From assembly GCF_017874625.1 (NCBI RefSeq), contig NZ_JAGIKZ010000026.1, positions 1 to 56,263 on the forward strand: DNA of 56,263 bases, given 5' to 3'. Numbering within the stretch: position 1 is the first letter of the stretch; each line of letters begins with the position of its first letter. This stretch comes from Cytobacillus eiseniae. GTDB taxonomy: Bacteria > Bacillota > Bacilli > Bacillales > Cytobacillaceae. Made by a program: the position numbers and the translations under genes. The notes beneath the pieces are model-generated. The model ran no database searches, was not told the DNA's origin, and saw only the letters and a program-made list of their open reading frames with translations. Positions 7,466 through 15,575 of this stretch are shown one piece after another.

Positions 7466-7822
7466 TTAAAGGGGCTTCTCCTGATGATACCCTCTTTCAC
7501 CGTATGGCTGGAGCTGATTCAGCCATTTTCCTTCTAATTTCTCTAATTCTTTCTTTTCATTGTAATATGGATTATCTTTCTTTTTCAGAATCTCTAAAAC
7601 TTCAAAGTCAAAAGCATCCTTCCCAAATTCGTTCCATTCTGCTTGCAGCATTTTATTCGTAAAAACGCCATTCTTTAACGAAAATTTTGTACCATTTAAT
7701 GACTTAAAATTTGGTGTGCTGCCAATAAAAATTTTATCGTTTATTCTGTTTTTTATTTGATAAATACCTGCTTCCACTTTAATTTCTTTGTATTGCTGCT
7801 TTAGTTCTTTTTTTCTATCCAT
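7466..7822 (-). CDS. GIY-YIG nuclease family protein
   Basis: 118 aa, one GIY-YIG domain: GIYQIKN (19-25) and IFIGST (31-36) mark the first strands, with a conserved Lys/Asn-rich middle and a terminal WLNQLQPYGERGYHQE. Short stand-alone members are uncharacterised, and the YIG motif is altered to FIG. ATG 7822 with GGGAGG eight nt upstream. It starts 16 nt after the DUF2087 gene, so they form a two-gene operon; the partner is a likely DNA-binding regulator. Confidence 0.8.
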   Translation of the reverse strand: MDRKKELKQQYKEIKVEAGIYQIKNRINDKIFIGSTPNFKSLNGTKFSLKNGVFTNKMLQAEWNEFGKDAFDFEVLEILKKKDNPYYNEKKELEKLEGKWLNQLQPYGERGYHQEKPL

Positions 7823-7838
7823 TTCTCTTTCCTCCCGA

Positions 7839-8594
7839 TTACTTTTTCAACCAATACTTGCTGCCATCCACTTTTCGATCTAAAAAGCCGTATTCAATTA
7901 AATAGCGTCTTACTAACACATAATCATCGTAAGCTGTATTTAATAACTCGTTCACTTCCTTTTCCCCGTAGACCTTTTCAGGGGTGAATCGTTTTATTAT
8001 TGCTCGAAGAACGACTAATCTTTGCTTTTCCTTAGGTGGGAAGGATTTCAATCGTCCATTTATCCCCTCAGGGAAAAACTTCTTCAAGATTTCTTCATTC
8101 TCTTCCTTCGTCACATTGTAACGGTCATCAATCATTCTTGCTGTTTTGTGAATATCAATGAAAGCTGGTTTATGATCGTCCTTCTCTTTTAAAAGCTCCA
8201 TCATTGTTAAAAATAACTTTGCTTGACGCTCTTTTTCTTTTAAGACAAAACGGTGGTTTCGAATGGTTGATGCACTGCCGATGCCCATTTCTTTTTGCAC
8301 TTCAACATCATTCTTGCCCTCATAAAATAGGCGAAGAAGACGATTTTGATGATCAGTCAATCCTGTTAGCTTTTTATCAAGATCAATCAAGTAATCAAAT
8401 ACCGACTCATGTTCAGCTTCAATATGAATGGCCATATATCTCTCTGCTTCGTAAAAAACACCCTCTGCTTGATATACAATCCCTTTTTCAGTTGTCTCTC
8501 CACATAAAAGACATATATAATGATGATCCTCTTTTTTATAACCTTGCTTTAACTCCTCGATTGAAGCATCCCAAAAAACTTCTGATATTCCCAA
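7839..8594 (-). CDS. DUF2087 regulator with LuxR-like HTH and zinc motif
   Basis: 251 aa. The N-terminus has CLLCGE (~28-33) plus histidines, a likely metal-binding knuckle. The middle has GLTDHQNRLLRLFYEGKNDVEV...GSASTIRNHRFVLKEK, a FixJ/LuxR-like helix-turn-helix. The C-terminal ~80 residues (LKSFPPKEKQRLVVLRAII...YGEKEVNELL...LIEYGFLDR) are DUF2087. The frame is open only to a stop two codons upstream of TTG 8594, so TTG is taken as start although AAAGG lies 13 nt away. Its promoter carries an 8-bp inverted repeat (8648-8669), suggesting autoregulation. Confidence 0.75.
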   Translation of the reverse strand: MGISEVFWDASIEELKQGYKKEDHHYICLLCGETTEKGIVYQAEGVFYEAERYMAIHIEAEHESVFDYLIDLDKKLTGLTDHQNRLLRLFYEGKNDVEVQKEMGIGSASTIRNHRFVLKEKERQAKLFLTMMELLKEKDDHKPAFIDIHKTARMIDDRYNVTKEENEEILKKFFPEGINGRLKSFPPKEKQRLVVLRAIIKRFTPEKVYGEKEVNELLNTAYDDYVLVRRYLIEYGFLDRKVDGSKYWLKK

Positions 8595-8634
8595 TTATTA
8601 GTCACAACCTTTATTTGTTTGCTTAATAATAGAC

Positions 8635-8669
8635 ATTTTATAATTTCGTTTGTTTAATGTCAAACAAAC
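8635..8669 (-). promoter_or_regulatory. Promoter/operator of DUF2087-GIY-YIG operon
   Basis: Minus strand: -35 TTGACA (8658-8663), 17-bp spacer, -10 TAAAAT (8635-8640). A perfect inverted repeat GTTTGTTT / AAACAAAC (8648-8669, 6-bp gap) overlaps the -35 box. Confidence 0.75.
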
Positions 8670-8692
8670 ATTGAAAATATCTTTACTCAAAA

Positions 8693-8723
8693 AAAATAAT
8701 CTGACAAAATGACAGATTATTTT
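8693..8723 (-). terminator. Terminator after deacetylase gene
   Basis: Eleven-bp stem AAAATAATCTG / CAGATTATTTT, loop of nine, followed on the minus strand by a T-rich run. Confidence 0.8.
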
Positions 8724-8732
8724 CTCATGTTT

Positions 8733-10022
8733 CTATTGATAAGCTTTCACATTTAATAAAGTTTCTAAATCAACAATCTCGAATTTTTCCTTCTGTAATG
8801 CCTCTATTAATTTGGGCAGTGCTTTTACAGTCGCCGTTTTCTCTGAATCAGAATGCATAAGGATAATGTCGCCATTTCGAACATTTTGCATCACATTGCT
8901 CACAATATTGCTCGCCTCTTTTTGTGACCAATCCAATGTATCTATGGACCATAGAACAATCGAATACTCCTCTTGTTTAGCAATTGCTGCCACTTGTTTA
9001 TTTGTCTCCCCATATGGTGTACGGAGAATAGCAGGTTCTTTTCCGATTATCGATTTAATTGCCTGACCTGCCTGCTCTATTTCCGTTTGGATTTCTTCTT
9101 GAGATCGCTTCGTTAATTCAACATGATTATAGCTGTGGCTTGCGACTATGTGGCCACCGTCATAAGCCTTGATCACAACATCCGGGTATGTTTCTGCATT
9201 GCTGCCTAGGAAAAAGAAATTTCCCTTCACACGATACTTATCTAATATATCAATAATGGCTGACGTTACATTATCATCTGGTCCATCATCAAATGTCAGA
9301 GCGACTTGTTTCTTATTTGGTCCATTTATATAAACATTCTCATGCTCTTTAGCAAATGCAACAATTTGTTTTCGCCAAACGTTCATACTCTCCCATGCAG
9401 ATGCAGTTAATTGATTAGATTGCCCTTTAATATCAAGCACATACACCTCCTTCGTTTTATCCACATTTACTCGGTCTTGATTTAAAATAGAAAGATGATG
9501 TACAGCCTTGCTATTATTGGGAATAATGAATTTTAGTTCGATCATTTGATTTAATTCATAAACATAGATTTCTTCATTATTCACATTCCTTACTTGATCT
9601 GGCTGGCCAATGGTCTCCTTAATGAACGCAGGTGTTAGTTCACTCAGACTATTCGCATATGATCGAACATCAAAAATTTCACCAGCTTCATTAAAGCCCA
9701 CAGCAACCCTCTTCCCGTCATAGGTTGCATAAGACCCTTTACCTGCCTGGTCCAGCTTATCTGGTTCTCCCCATTCGGCTTTTACTTGTTCCATTTTACT
9801 TTCTAGCACATTTATTTGACTGCCCAAAGTCATTCCAATATTGGCCAACTCTAAAATTTCATTTAGTAAAATAGAAGTCGAGTCCGCTTCTTTTGGTTGC
9901 AGGGCACTCTCCCTTTGTTCAAGTGACTCCTCTGGAGCAGTCCTTTGCAACTGACAGGCTGACAAAAAAAGAACGCAGAAGACAACGACCATGATGTTTA
10001 CGCTCTTATTTAGCTTAAACAA
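8733..10022 (-). CDS. Lipoprotein polysaccharide deacetylase (DUF4309 + NodB)
   Basis: 429 aa. Lipobox LSAC ends a signal peptide at Cys23, so it is anchored outside the membrane. Residues ~60-175 form a DUF4309-like module (LGSQINVLESKMEQVKAEWGEP). The NodB domain follows: motif 1 TFDDGPDD, motif 2 HSYNH, motif 3 RTPYGE, motif 4 WSIDTLDW and motif 5 ILMHSD, all catalytic positions present. Such enzymes remove N-acetyl groups from peptidoglycan or other wall glycans. TTG start with GGGAGGTG upstream; the next ATG (codon 11) would shorten the signal peptide. Confidence 0.87.
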   Translation of the reverse strand: MFKLNKSVNIMVVVFCVLFLSACQLQRTAPEESLEQRESALQPKEADSTSILLNEILELANIGMTLGSQINVLESKMEQVKAEWGEPDKLDQAGKGSYATYDGKRVAVGFNEAGEIFDVRSYANSLSELTPAFIKETIGQPDQVRNVNNEEIYVYELNQMIELKFIIPNNSKAVHHLSILNQDRVNVDKTKEVYVLDIKGQSNQLTASAWESMNVWRKQIVAFAKEHENVYINGPNKKQVALTFDDGPDDNVTSAIIDILDKYRVKGNFFFLGSNAETYPDVVIKAYDGGHIVASHSYNHVELTKRSQEEIQTEIEQAGQAIKSIIGKEPAILRTPYGETNKQVAAIAKQEEYSIVLWSIDTLDWSQKEASNIVSNVMQNVRNGDIILMHSDSEKTATVKALPKLIEALQKEKFEIVDLETLLNVKAYQ

Positions 10023-10130
10023 GCACTACACCTCCCTTATCTGTGTTGATTCAATTTTTCAGCAGAATGATGACTGTTGTAATCAACCAACCTTTTTGGC
10101 ATCAAAACTCTTTCAAACAGCAGCCCTATA

Positions 10131-10179
10131 AAAAAAACCTAATCCGCAAATATGAAAGGGACCTCATATCTAGATTAGG
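10131..10179 (-). terminator. Terminator after FMN reductase gene
   Basis: Stem CCTAATC / GATTAGG with inner ATATGA / TCATAT, followed on the minus strand by a T8 tract. Confidence 0.85.
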
Positions 10180-10192
10180 CAAATCACACATT

Positions 10193-10741
10193 TTATAAAT
10201 TCTTCGTTTTAACAATCCAATCCACGTAGTTTTCCATTACCGAATCTAGAAACTGAATCGTTGGTTCGTGAATAACTGTCCCGGATTCATCCATTTTCTC
10301 TTGAATGGTACCAATGAATACTTCATTCCCTGGCAAAGTACGAGCTGCGATTCCACCTGAGTTCAATATTTGGCGAAGATGCATTTGGGCACGTACTGTT
10401 CCTAGTACACCCATTGTTGCTCCTACAATCATTACTGGTTTATTCACCATGACCTTTTCCACCCTCGAAAACCAATCAATGGCATTTTTCAGCAGCGCCG
10501 GTATCGAATGGTTATATTCAGGTGTTGCGATTAATACCCCATCGCTTTCCAATACTTTACTTTTTATTGATTTCACAATCGCTGGAGGATCCAGCTCATC
10601 ATCTTGGTTATACATTGGAAGATTCTCAATAGGCAAGATTTCAATCTCTACCTTTTCCTGATACCGTTTTTGCATATACTCAATTAGTTTTTTATTATAG
10701 GATTCCTTTCGGTTACTTCCGACTAAAGCTGTAATCTTCAT
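10193..10741 (-). CDS. NADPH-dependent FMN reductase / quinone-azo reductase
   Basis: 182 aa flavodoxin-like fold. GSNRKESYN (8-16) binds the FMN phosphate and the diagnostic PEYNHSIPALLKNAIDW (~79-95) lines the isoalloxazine site. Family members (YhdA type) reduce FMN, quinones or azo dyes with NADPH. ATG 10741 follows GGAGGG by eight nt. It is a single-gene unit and nothing nearby defines a substrate. Confidence 0.85.
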   Translation of the reverse strand: MKITALVGSNRKESYNKKLIEYMQKRYQEKVEIEILPIENLPMYNQDDELDPPAIVKSIKSKVLESDGVLIATPEYNHSIPALLKNAIDWFSRVEKVMVNKPVMIVGATMGVLGTVRAQMHLRQILNSGGIAARTLPGNEVFIGTIQEKMDESGTVIHEPTIQFLDSVMENYVDWIVKTKNL

Positions 10742-10854
10742 CCATTCATCCCTCCGTTACATTTTTAAAAGCTTGCTAACAGTGATCTATAAAAACTTTA
10801 TCTTAAAGGAATACTATTTTCCACCTTCTCGACTTCCCGTTAAGAAATAAATGT

Positions 10855-11169
10855 TTAAGAAAGGGCCTTTAATCCCGTTACCCCAATCACAATAAGTGCC
10901 ACACTCGCAAGTCTTAGCTTATTTTTAGACTCCCCAAAAAACACCATATTTAATAAAACGGCTCCCGCTGTTCCAATTCCAATCCAAACTGAATAGGCAA
11001 TACTTATTTGCAGATAATGAAAGGAAGCGTATAAAAAAGCAAAGGAAGCACCAAATCCTCCAAGGTAAATGACACCATGCTTGATAGATTTCCTCTGACT
11101 GTATAATTTAAGGCCAAACACGCCAATCATCTCACTTAATGCGGCAAGGAGAACAAACATCCACCCCAT
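10855..11169 (-). CDS. SMR-family transporter subunit, second of pair
   Basis: 104 aa, four membrane helices. The conserved helix-1 glutamate lies in LLAALSEMIGVFGLK (Glu ~13), with YSVWIGIGTAGAVLLNM in helix 3. SMR proteins expel cationic drugs or small metabolites. It starts two nt after the preceding SMR gene (TAAGTATG), so the subunits are coupled and probably form a hetero-oligomer, as in the paired YvdRS, YkkCD and EbrAB systems. Confidence 0.88.
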   Translation of the reverse strand: MGWMFVLLAALSEMIGVFGLKLYSQRKSIKHGVIYLGGFGASFAFLYASFHYLQISIAYSVWIGIGTAGAVLLNMVFFGESKNKLRLASVALIVIGVTGLKALS

Positions 11170-11171
11170 AC

Positions 11172-11525
11172 TTATGCAGCTCCTTTCGATATACTGTCCT
11201 CTGATTGATTATCAGCAAGATTCAAACCGATTACACCCGCTATTAATATACCTATAAATAGAAGCTTCCCCATACTAAAACTTCCTCCAAAAAGGAAAAT
11301 ATCCATTAATGCCGTTCCAATTGTTCCCACACCTGCAAAAACAGCATACACGGTACCAGTCGGCAAGCTTTCACATGCTTTCGGCAAAAAGTGGAAGTCT
11401 ACTAGAATGATGACAATGACAATCCCCCATTGCCACCATGTTTCTGCTTCGTTAAATCCATACACCCAAATTAATTCAAACAGACAAGTTAAAAAAACAT
11501 AAAACCACGCTTTATTCATTTGCAT
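11172..11525 (-). CDS. SMR-family transporter subunit, first of pair
   Basis: 117 aa, four helices, with Glu in helix 1 (CLFELIWVYGF) and GTVYAVFAGVGTIGTALMD in helix 3. ATG 11525 lies six nt after AGGA; a longer in-frame reading would begin inside the operator at 11541-11559. The order TetR, SMR, SMR resembles B. subtilis yvdT-yvdS-yvdR. The longer C-terminal tail (NQSEDSISKGAA) may fix topology opposite to its partner. Confidence 0.87.
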   Translation of the reverse strand: MQMNKAWFYVFLTCLFELIWVYGFNEAETWWQWGIVIVIILVDFHFLPKACESLPTGTVYAVFAGVGTIGTALMDIFLFGGSFSMGKLLFIGILIAGVIGLNLADNQSEDSISKGAA

Positions 11526-11540
11526 TACTCTTCCTATCTT

Positions 11541-11559
11541 ATGACTGACTGTCATTCAT
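11541..11559. promoter_or_regulatory. Putative TetR operator upstream of SMR genes
   Basis: ATGACTGA, 3 bp, TCATTCAT: near-palindrome identical in both half-sites to the one in the tetR promoter (12194-12212). It lies just upstream of the first SMR start. Confidence 0.7.
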
Positions 11560-11594
11560 TTTTATGTTCAAACAAATGTACGGCTTGTTTCATC

Positions 11595-12170
11595 CTATTC
11601 GCGAATACTTAATCCATGCTTAAGAAAGGATAGAACCTCGGCCTTTTGTATTGAAGCCTCGTCATCCTGCTTCGTATCATATAAATAAACTTGTTCAGCT
11701 GCTGATTCAACAAGACCAATTACTAGCTTCGCTGTTCGTTCCACGTGGATAGAATCACGAATATTTCCATTCTCCTTTGCTTCTTTTAAAAATTGGCTAA
11801 TCCAAGAATAGAAAGGTTCATACACGGTCTCCCACTCTTTAATATGCTCCGTCGATCCCATTCCTGCATAAATAAGCGCAAGAATTTCTCGGTAATCACA
11901 AGTTATTTTAAAGATGGCATCCACTATTTGAACAAGTTGCGTTGTAAATGATGCATCCCCCCGAACTTCATTTTTCACTGCTGAAATTGTCTTCTCTACC
12001 ATGACTTCTGCAATAGCTGGCATAACAGAAAGCTTGGATGGAAAATATAAATAGAATGTACCTTGTGCAATATTTGCTAGCTTTACGATATCCGCAATTT
12101 TCGTCTTTTCAATTCCTTTTTCTCGAAACACTTCAATCGCAGCATGAACAATTTTCTCTTTCTTATTCAT
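11595..12170 (-). CDS. TetR-family repressor of the SMR pair
   Basis: 191 aa. N-terminal HTH KTKIADIVKLANIAQGTFYLYFPSK (~24-48) is a textbook TetR DNA-binding domain; the C-terminal ligand domain is unremarkable. ATG 12170 has GGAGGGG nine nt upstream; the earlier in-frame ATG lies within that ribosome site. Its promoter and the SMR upstream region carry the same operator, so it probably represses both itself and the pump, YvdT-like. Confidence 0.87.
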   Translation of the reverse strand: MNKKEKIVHAAIEVFREKGIEKTKIADIVKLANIAQGTFYLYFPSKLSVMPAIAEVMVEKTISAVKNEVRGDASFTTQLVQIVDAIFKITCDYREILALIYAGMGSTEHIKEWETVYEPFYSWISQFLKEAKENGNIRDSIHVERTAKLVIGLVESAAEQVYLYDTKQDDEASIQKAEVLSFLKHGLSIRE

Positions 12171-12193
12171 TGACCATAGCCCCTCCATCTAAA

Positions 12194-12239
12194 ATGACTG
12201 ACTTTCATTCATTTTAGATGGAGGAACAGGTGCTGTCAA
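12194..12239 (-). promoter_or_regulatory. tetR promoter with operator
   Basis: Minus strand: -35 TTGACA (12234-12239), 17-bp spacer, -10 TAAAAT (12211-12216). The operator (ATGACTGA-N3-TCATTCAT, 12194-12212) overlaps the -10, inside a larger 15-bp inverted repeat spanning 12183-12223 that also covers the ribosome site. Confidence 0.75.
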
Positions 12240-12302
12240 AAAATTAACTCACCTGCTATTAATATAAAGTTTGAATACATAAATGAAAAGACATACTCGT
12301 CG

Positions 12303-13220
12303 TCAAGCATTTTTATTCAAAAAAGTCAGAACCTCGTCCTTTTTACGCTGAAAAGCTAGTTTACCTAAATCAATTAGCTGGTCCATAAATTTTATTTCAT
12401 CAAAGGGCATTTCTTCTCCGAGCTCTCCATTTAAGCGAAAATAGTTGTCACCAAGCAAATGCTGACAATGATAGGTAACGGATTCGGAAGACAATTGCAA
12501 AGCCAAATCAAGTAGCTTTGGCGTCATCTTTAAAGATGGGAGATGAAACGGCAGCCACTGCTTTGCCCCCCAATATTTGTCCTTCCCTATTGTAAAATCA
12601 ATATGCTGCAAACCTGTACCAATAGATAAAATTTCTATTTCCTTCACCTCTTTTTTGAATTGATGAAGGGCCTCAGTCACACAAACGAGTGATGGATTAT
12701 TCGCCCATAATCCCCCATCAATCGATAAATACTCATTATTTATATTATTAGGCGGAAAAAAGACCGGTGCAGAACAGGAGGAGAGAACCGCATCCCACAG
12801 CTTGATCGTTAAATCATCGTTCTCTACATGTCCATAATTCGAACGGTGAATAAAAGGCTTCCCGTTCGTTACATCTACTGCTGGGATTAGAAGCGGCTTT
12901 TTTAAATCTGCAAGTGCCATTTCCCCAAAAGCTTTTCGAAAAAAACGTCGTAAATAGTGATCGCTATATACACTTTTGAATAAACCAACCTTCGCCTGCC
13001 GCACAAAAATTTTCTTTCCATATAATTGATAGCTTTCCATCACTTCATTCATACTTTTCTTCAATACGACAGACGCAGCAATAATTGCGCCCGTACTCGT
13101 TCCAGCCACCACATCAAATAAATCACCAATCGGACACTTATATTCTTCCTCTATTTCTTGTAAGATCGCAACAGCAAACACCCCTCGAATCCCACCGCCA
13201 TCGACGCAGAGCATTTTCAT
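12303..13220 (-). CDS. Patatin-like phospholipase
   Basis: 305 aa. Oxyanion loop DGGGIRG (~6-12), nucleophile elbow GTSTG (~41-45) and catalytic Asp in SIDGGLWANNP give a complete Ser-Asp dyad. It lacks a signal peptide or lipobox. The architecture resembles the free-standing patatins that serve as CBASS effectors (CapV-like), but no nucleotide cyclase, E1/E2 or other partner is adjacent. ATG 13220 follows AAGGTG with eight nt; GTG 13229 is too close to it. Confidence 0.83.
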   Translation of the reverse strand: MKMLCVDGGGIRGVFAVAILQEIEEEYKCPIGDLFDVVAGTSTGAIIAASVVLKKSMNEVMESYQLYGKKIFVRQAKVGLFKSVYSDHYLRRFFRKAFGEMALADLKKPLLIPAVDVTNGKPFIHRSNYGHVENDDLTIKLWDAVLSSCSAPVFFPPNNINNEYLSIDGGLWANNPSLVCVTEALHQFKKEVKEIEILSIGTGLQHIDFTIGKDKYWGAKQWLPFHLPSLKMTPKLLDLALQLSSESVTYHCQHLLGDNYFRLNGELGEEMPFDEIKFMDQLIDLGKLAFQRKKDEVLTFLNKNA

Positions 13221-13342
13221 CCTTTTCACCTTGAAATTATGTCTTTCACTCTACTGTTCCCTATCCTGTAAACCTTAAGCAGAAAAAAGTTTAATGAAAT
13301 TTAAAATGCCTGACCTAGAATGGGTCAGGCATGGAATCTATA

Positions 13343-14113
13343 TTACAATATGTTGAGTGTTATCTCTCCGAAATGATCAAAAACAACACGATATGTCCCC
13401 ACTTTTAATGGCAGTGGTTTAATGAATGTACCAGAAGAAATAATCATCCCTTTTGTCAAGATTCTATTCTGAGACGCCAATTCCTGATGAAGCCATTTTA
13501 CTGCATGGATTGGGTTTTCCAAAACAAAGCTTGAAGTACCTTCCGCAACCTGCTGATCATTATAAAAAAGCTTGACGGAAAGATCAGCTAACGGAATAGA
13601 TGCATCCCACTTTTTTGGCTCGCCAACAATCACCTTTCCTGTTACTGCATTATCCATAATTAACTCACCGACTGAAATATGAGGAAACCAGTTTTTGATT
13701 CGGCTATCTGGCAACTCCAGGCCTGGTGCGATTATTGTTTTCGCTAGTAGCTCGTCCTCATCTGCATCAAGAGAAATATCTTCTTGGACAATGAACATTA
13801 GCTCTGCCTCTATTAGCGGATCAAAGAAATCATTCATGAATATCGTACCAACATCCAACACATCTCGATCAAGCAGTGTACCATATACCGGAGAATCTGT
13901 TTTAAAAACCTCTTGAAGGCCGGTGTTTGTTAAGCTGATTTTAAAGCCTTTCACTTCCCCATCATATTCCCGCATTTTCCTTTGAACTAATGTATGTTGA
14001 ACATCATAATATTCCTTCTTCTTGCTAAAATGTTCCCCGCTTATTGCCGCAAGAGGCTGTCTAGTTTGATAAACATCTAAGATTGTTGATACGGTTTCCT
14101 GCACATTCCCCAT
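13343..14113 (-). CDS. 2-keto-4-pentenoate hydratase-like (MhpD/FAH fold)
   Basis: 256 aa. GFKISLTN (~56) and a FFDPLIEAELMFIVQEDI stretch (~95-112) with acidic metal-ligand candidates match the hydratase/decarboxylase subgroup of the fumarylacetoacetase-like superfamily. These enzymes hydrate 2-hydroxypenta-2,4-dienoates in meta-cleavage pathways. No other pathway gene is nearby, so the substrate is open. ATG 14113 with GAGGGGG upstream. Confidence 0.75.
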   Translation of the reverse strand: MGNVQETVSTILDVYQTRQPLAAISGEHFSKKKEYYDVQHTLVQRKMREYDGEVKGFKISLTNTGLQEVFKTDSPVYGTLLDRDVLDVGTIFMNDFFDPLIEAELMFIVQEDISLDADEDELLAKTIIAPGLELPDSRIKNWFPHISVGELIMDNAVTGKVIVGEPKKWDASIPLADLSVKLFYNDQQVAEGTSSFVLENPIHAVKWLHQELASQNRILTKGMIISSGTFIKPLPLKVGTYRVVFDHFGEITLNIL

Positions 14114-14187
14114 GGTACCTACTCCCCCTCTTTTATATTGTAATATTCTGATTTCCCTTCATATAGCTTTTCATATGTATCCCTTAA

Positions 14188-14709
14188 TCATCGGTTAATT
14201 TCTGATAACCCCCTGTTACTTGCGGAGTTTGTCTCCTCTTCCCAACCTTTACAAACATCCACCCAATCTTTTGCAGAAGAAAATTCATATATTTCATTAC
14301 ATGTCAGTTCAATTGCAGAGTTCGTACTGCCGCAAGCTGGGAATAGTGTATCGAATCGTTTCATTGAGACATCTAAATAGACATCAAGATCCTTAGCTAA
14401 ACCAAAAGGGCAGACACCGCCTATTACATGTCCTGTTTGCTCGACTACTTCATCAGCTGAAAGCATACGAGCCTTCATTTGAAATGCCTGACGAAACTTT
14501 TTGTTATCTACCTTTGCATCACCAGCAGCAACAACAAGAATCGCTTTGTCGCCTTCTCCACGAAAAGATAGCGTCTTTGCAATTCGTGCAGAAACCACAC
14601 CTAAAGCTTCAGCGGCCAATTCAACAGTTGCACTTGAAGTATCAAACACCATAATATCCTTTTCTCGGTTCCATTTTTCAAAATGAGCTTTCACACTTTC
14701 AAATGACAT
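14188..14709 (-). CDS. YbaK/EbsC-type aminoacyl-tRNA deacylase
   Basis: 173 aa, one YbaK domain: AEALGVVSARIAKTLSF, ILVVAAGDAKVDNKKFRQAF and GGVCPFGLAKDLDVYLDVS contain the family's conserved Lys and GxxxPxG-like turn; PACGSTNSAIELT is also diagnostic. Such enzymes clear mischarged tRNA (for example Cys- or Ala-tRNAPro). It resembles YwhH of B. subtilis. ATG 14709 sits six nt after AGAGGGTG; the 26-residue upstream extension lacks one. Confidence 0.83.
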   Translation of the reverse strand: MSFESVKAHFEKWNREKDIMVFDTSSATVELAAEALGVVSARIAKTLSFRGEGDKAILVVAAGDAKVDNKKFRQAFQMKARMLSADEVVEQTGHVIGGVCPFGLAKDLDVYLDVSMKRFDTLFPACGSTNSAIELTCNEIYEFSSAKDWVDVCKGWEEETNSASNRGLSEINR

Positions 14710-14946
14710 CTTGTACACCCTCTCTTTCCGAATATTAAGTAAAATAATACTATTATTTACCACAGTAAAGCAACAAGATACTTCCAATTGGGGTAAATAT
14801 CTGTGTTATAATTCTCAAGTTTTTAAAAAGGCAGTTTTGATAAACAAACCGTTCGTATTGGGTTGACTAACATAGAAATCACTAAAATTTCAAATAAAAT
14901 AATCATTGAGAGTCTTGGGGAAAGTAATTTCTTCTTATTGAAGTGG

Positions 14947-15118
14947 TCTATGAGACATTTTCTTTTTGAGTGTTTCGTTTTTGTCTCATTGAGGCAGTCT
15001 ATGGGACATTTGCCTTTTGCACCTATTCGGTTTTGTCCCATTGGAGCGGTCTATGAGACAAATTCCTTTTACGCCTATTCGGTTTTGTCCCATTGGAGCG
15101 GTCTATGGGACAAATTCC
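14947..15118. repeat. Tandem array, ~52-bp period, about 3 copies
   Basis: The anchor TCTATG recurs at 14947, 14998, 15050 and 15102 (51, 52, 52 bp). Each unit contains GGGACA or GAGACA facing TTTTGTCCCAT or its variant, so a transcript would fold into serial hairpins. Because 52 is not a multiple of 3, the small ORFs crossing it are not protein repeats. The stretch 15119-15270 holds nothing I can identify. Confidence 0.8.
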
Positions 15119-15278
15119 TAAGGTAGAACGGATTAAAGTCGCGAGTACGATTGATTATAAGAAACAACTTCCTTTGATGGGCATTTATCCTCTATTTTTA
15201 GAAACGATTGGGGTATCAATATATCTTTTGTAATAACATTAAATTACTAACCCTTGCATTTATTGGGCTCATTAGCAA

Positions 15279-15307
15279 TTGACAAATCCAACTGAATTGT
15301 ATATCGT
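15279..15307 (+). promoter_or_regulatory. Candidate promoter of the ABC-F leader
   Basis: -35 TTGACA (15279-15284), 17-bp spacer, -10 TATCGT (15302-15307), a weaker match. Transcription would start near 15314, just before the uORF ribosome site. Confidence 0.55.
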
Positions 15308-15342
15308 AAAATTAATTAAAAGCGAAAGGGTGACCCAATTAA

Positions 15343-15354
15343 ATGAAGTTCTAA
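15343..15354 (+). CDS. Candidate three-codon uORF (MKF) of ABC-F leader
   Basis: ATG AAG TTC TAA, with AAAGGGTG ending about ten nt upstream. The stop codon overlaps the left arm of the leader's first long-range stem, exactly where a stalled ribosome would have to sit to block that stem. Very short drug-stalled leader peptides are known upstream of ABC-F genes. That this particular uORF is translated is inferred. Confidence 0.5.
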   Translation: MKF

Positions 15355-15543
15355 TCCTATTTTTCGAAAGCAATCAATTGAAGACCGTATTAGTAAGCAG
15401 GTATCTGCTCTATTTCGTGTTGTCTTCAATCGAGGTTTTCAGAATAGGATTAGGTTTCATTGGTTGGCCCAACAAGGGATCAGTCTCTTTTTGTGTAACC
15501 TTGCGCCTCCTATTCTGAATGTAGATAGGAGGCATTTTTGTGT
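15351..15543 (+). promoter_or_regulatory. Transcription attenuator of the ABC-F gene
   Basis: Segment A (15351-15361, CTAATCCTATT) pairs perfectly with B (15443-15453, AATAGGATTAG), enclosing a hairpin ATTGAAGAC / GTCTTCAAT (15377-15430). Segment C (15508-15519, TCCTATTCTGAA) is a perfect 12-nt complement of 15438-15449, overlapping B. C is also the left part of the terminator GCCTCCTAT / ATAGGAGGC (15505-15533) with its T5 tail. A:B plus terminator means off; B:C means read-through. A ribosome held on the uORF would cover A and switch it on. Confidence 0.8.
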
Positions 15544-15575
15544 CTCCAGCACATGATAGAAATGGGGATGATTGT

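Noticed and set aside
14823..15126. ORFs on both strands crossing the 14947-15118 array
   Set aside because: The repeat step of 51-52 bp shifts frame each unit, no ribosome sites are present, and the open frames follow from the repeat composition.
15279..15518. 79-codon ORF, or a GTG-started 63-codon version, in the ABC-F leader
   Set aside because: It begins in the -35 box; the GTG start would have its ribosome site directly abutting. The frame runs through the attenuator stems, which fully explain the sequence.
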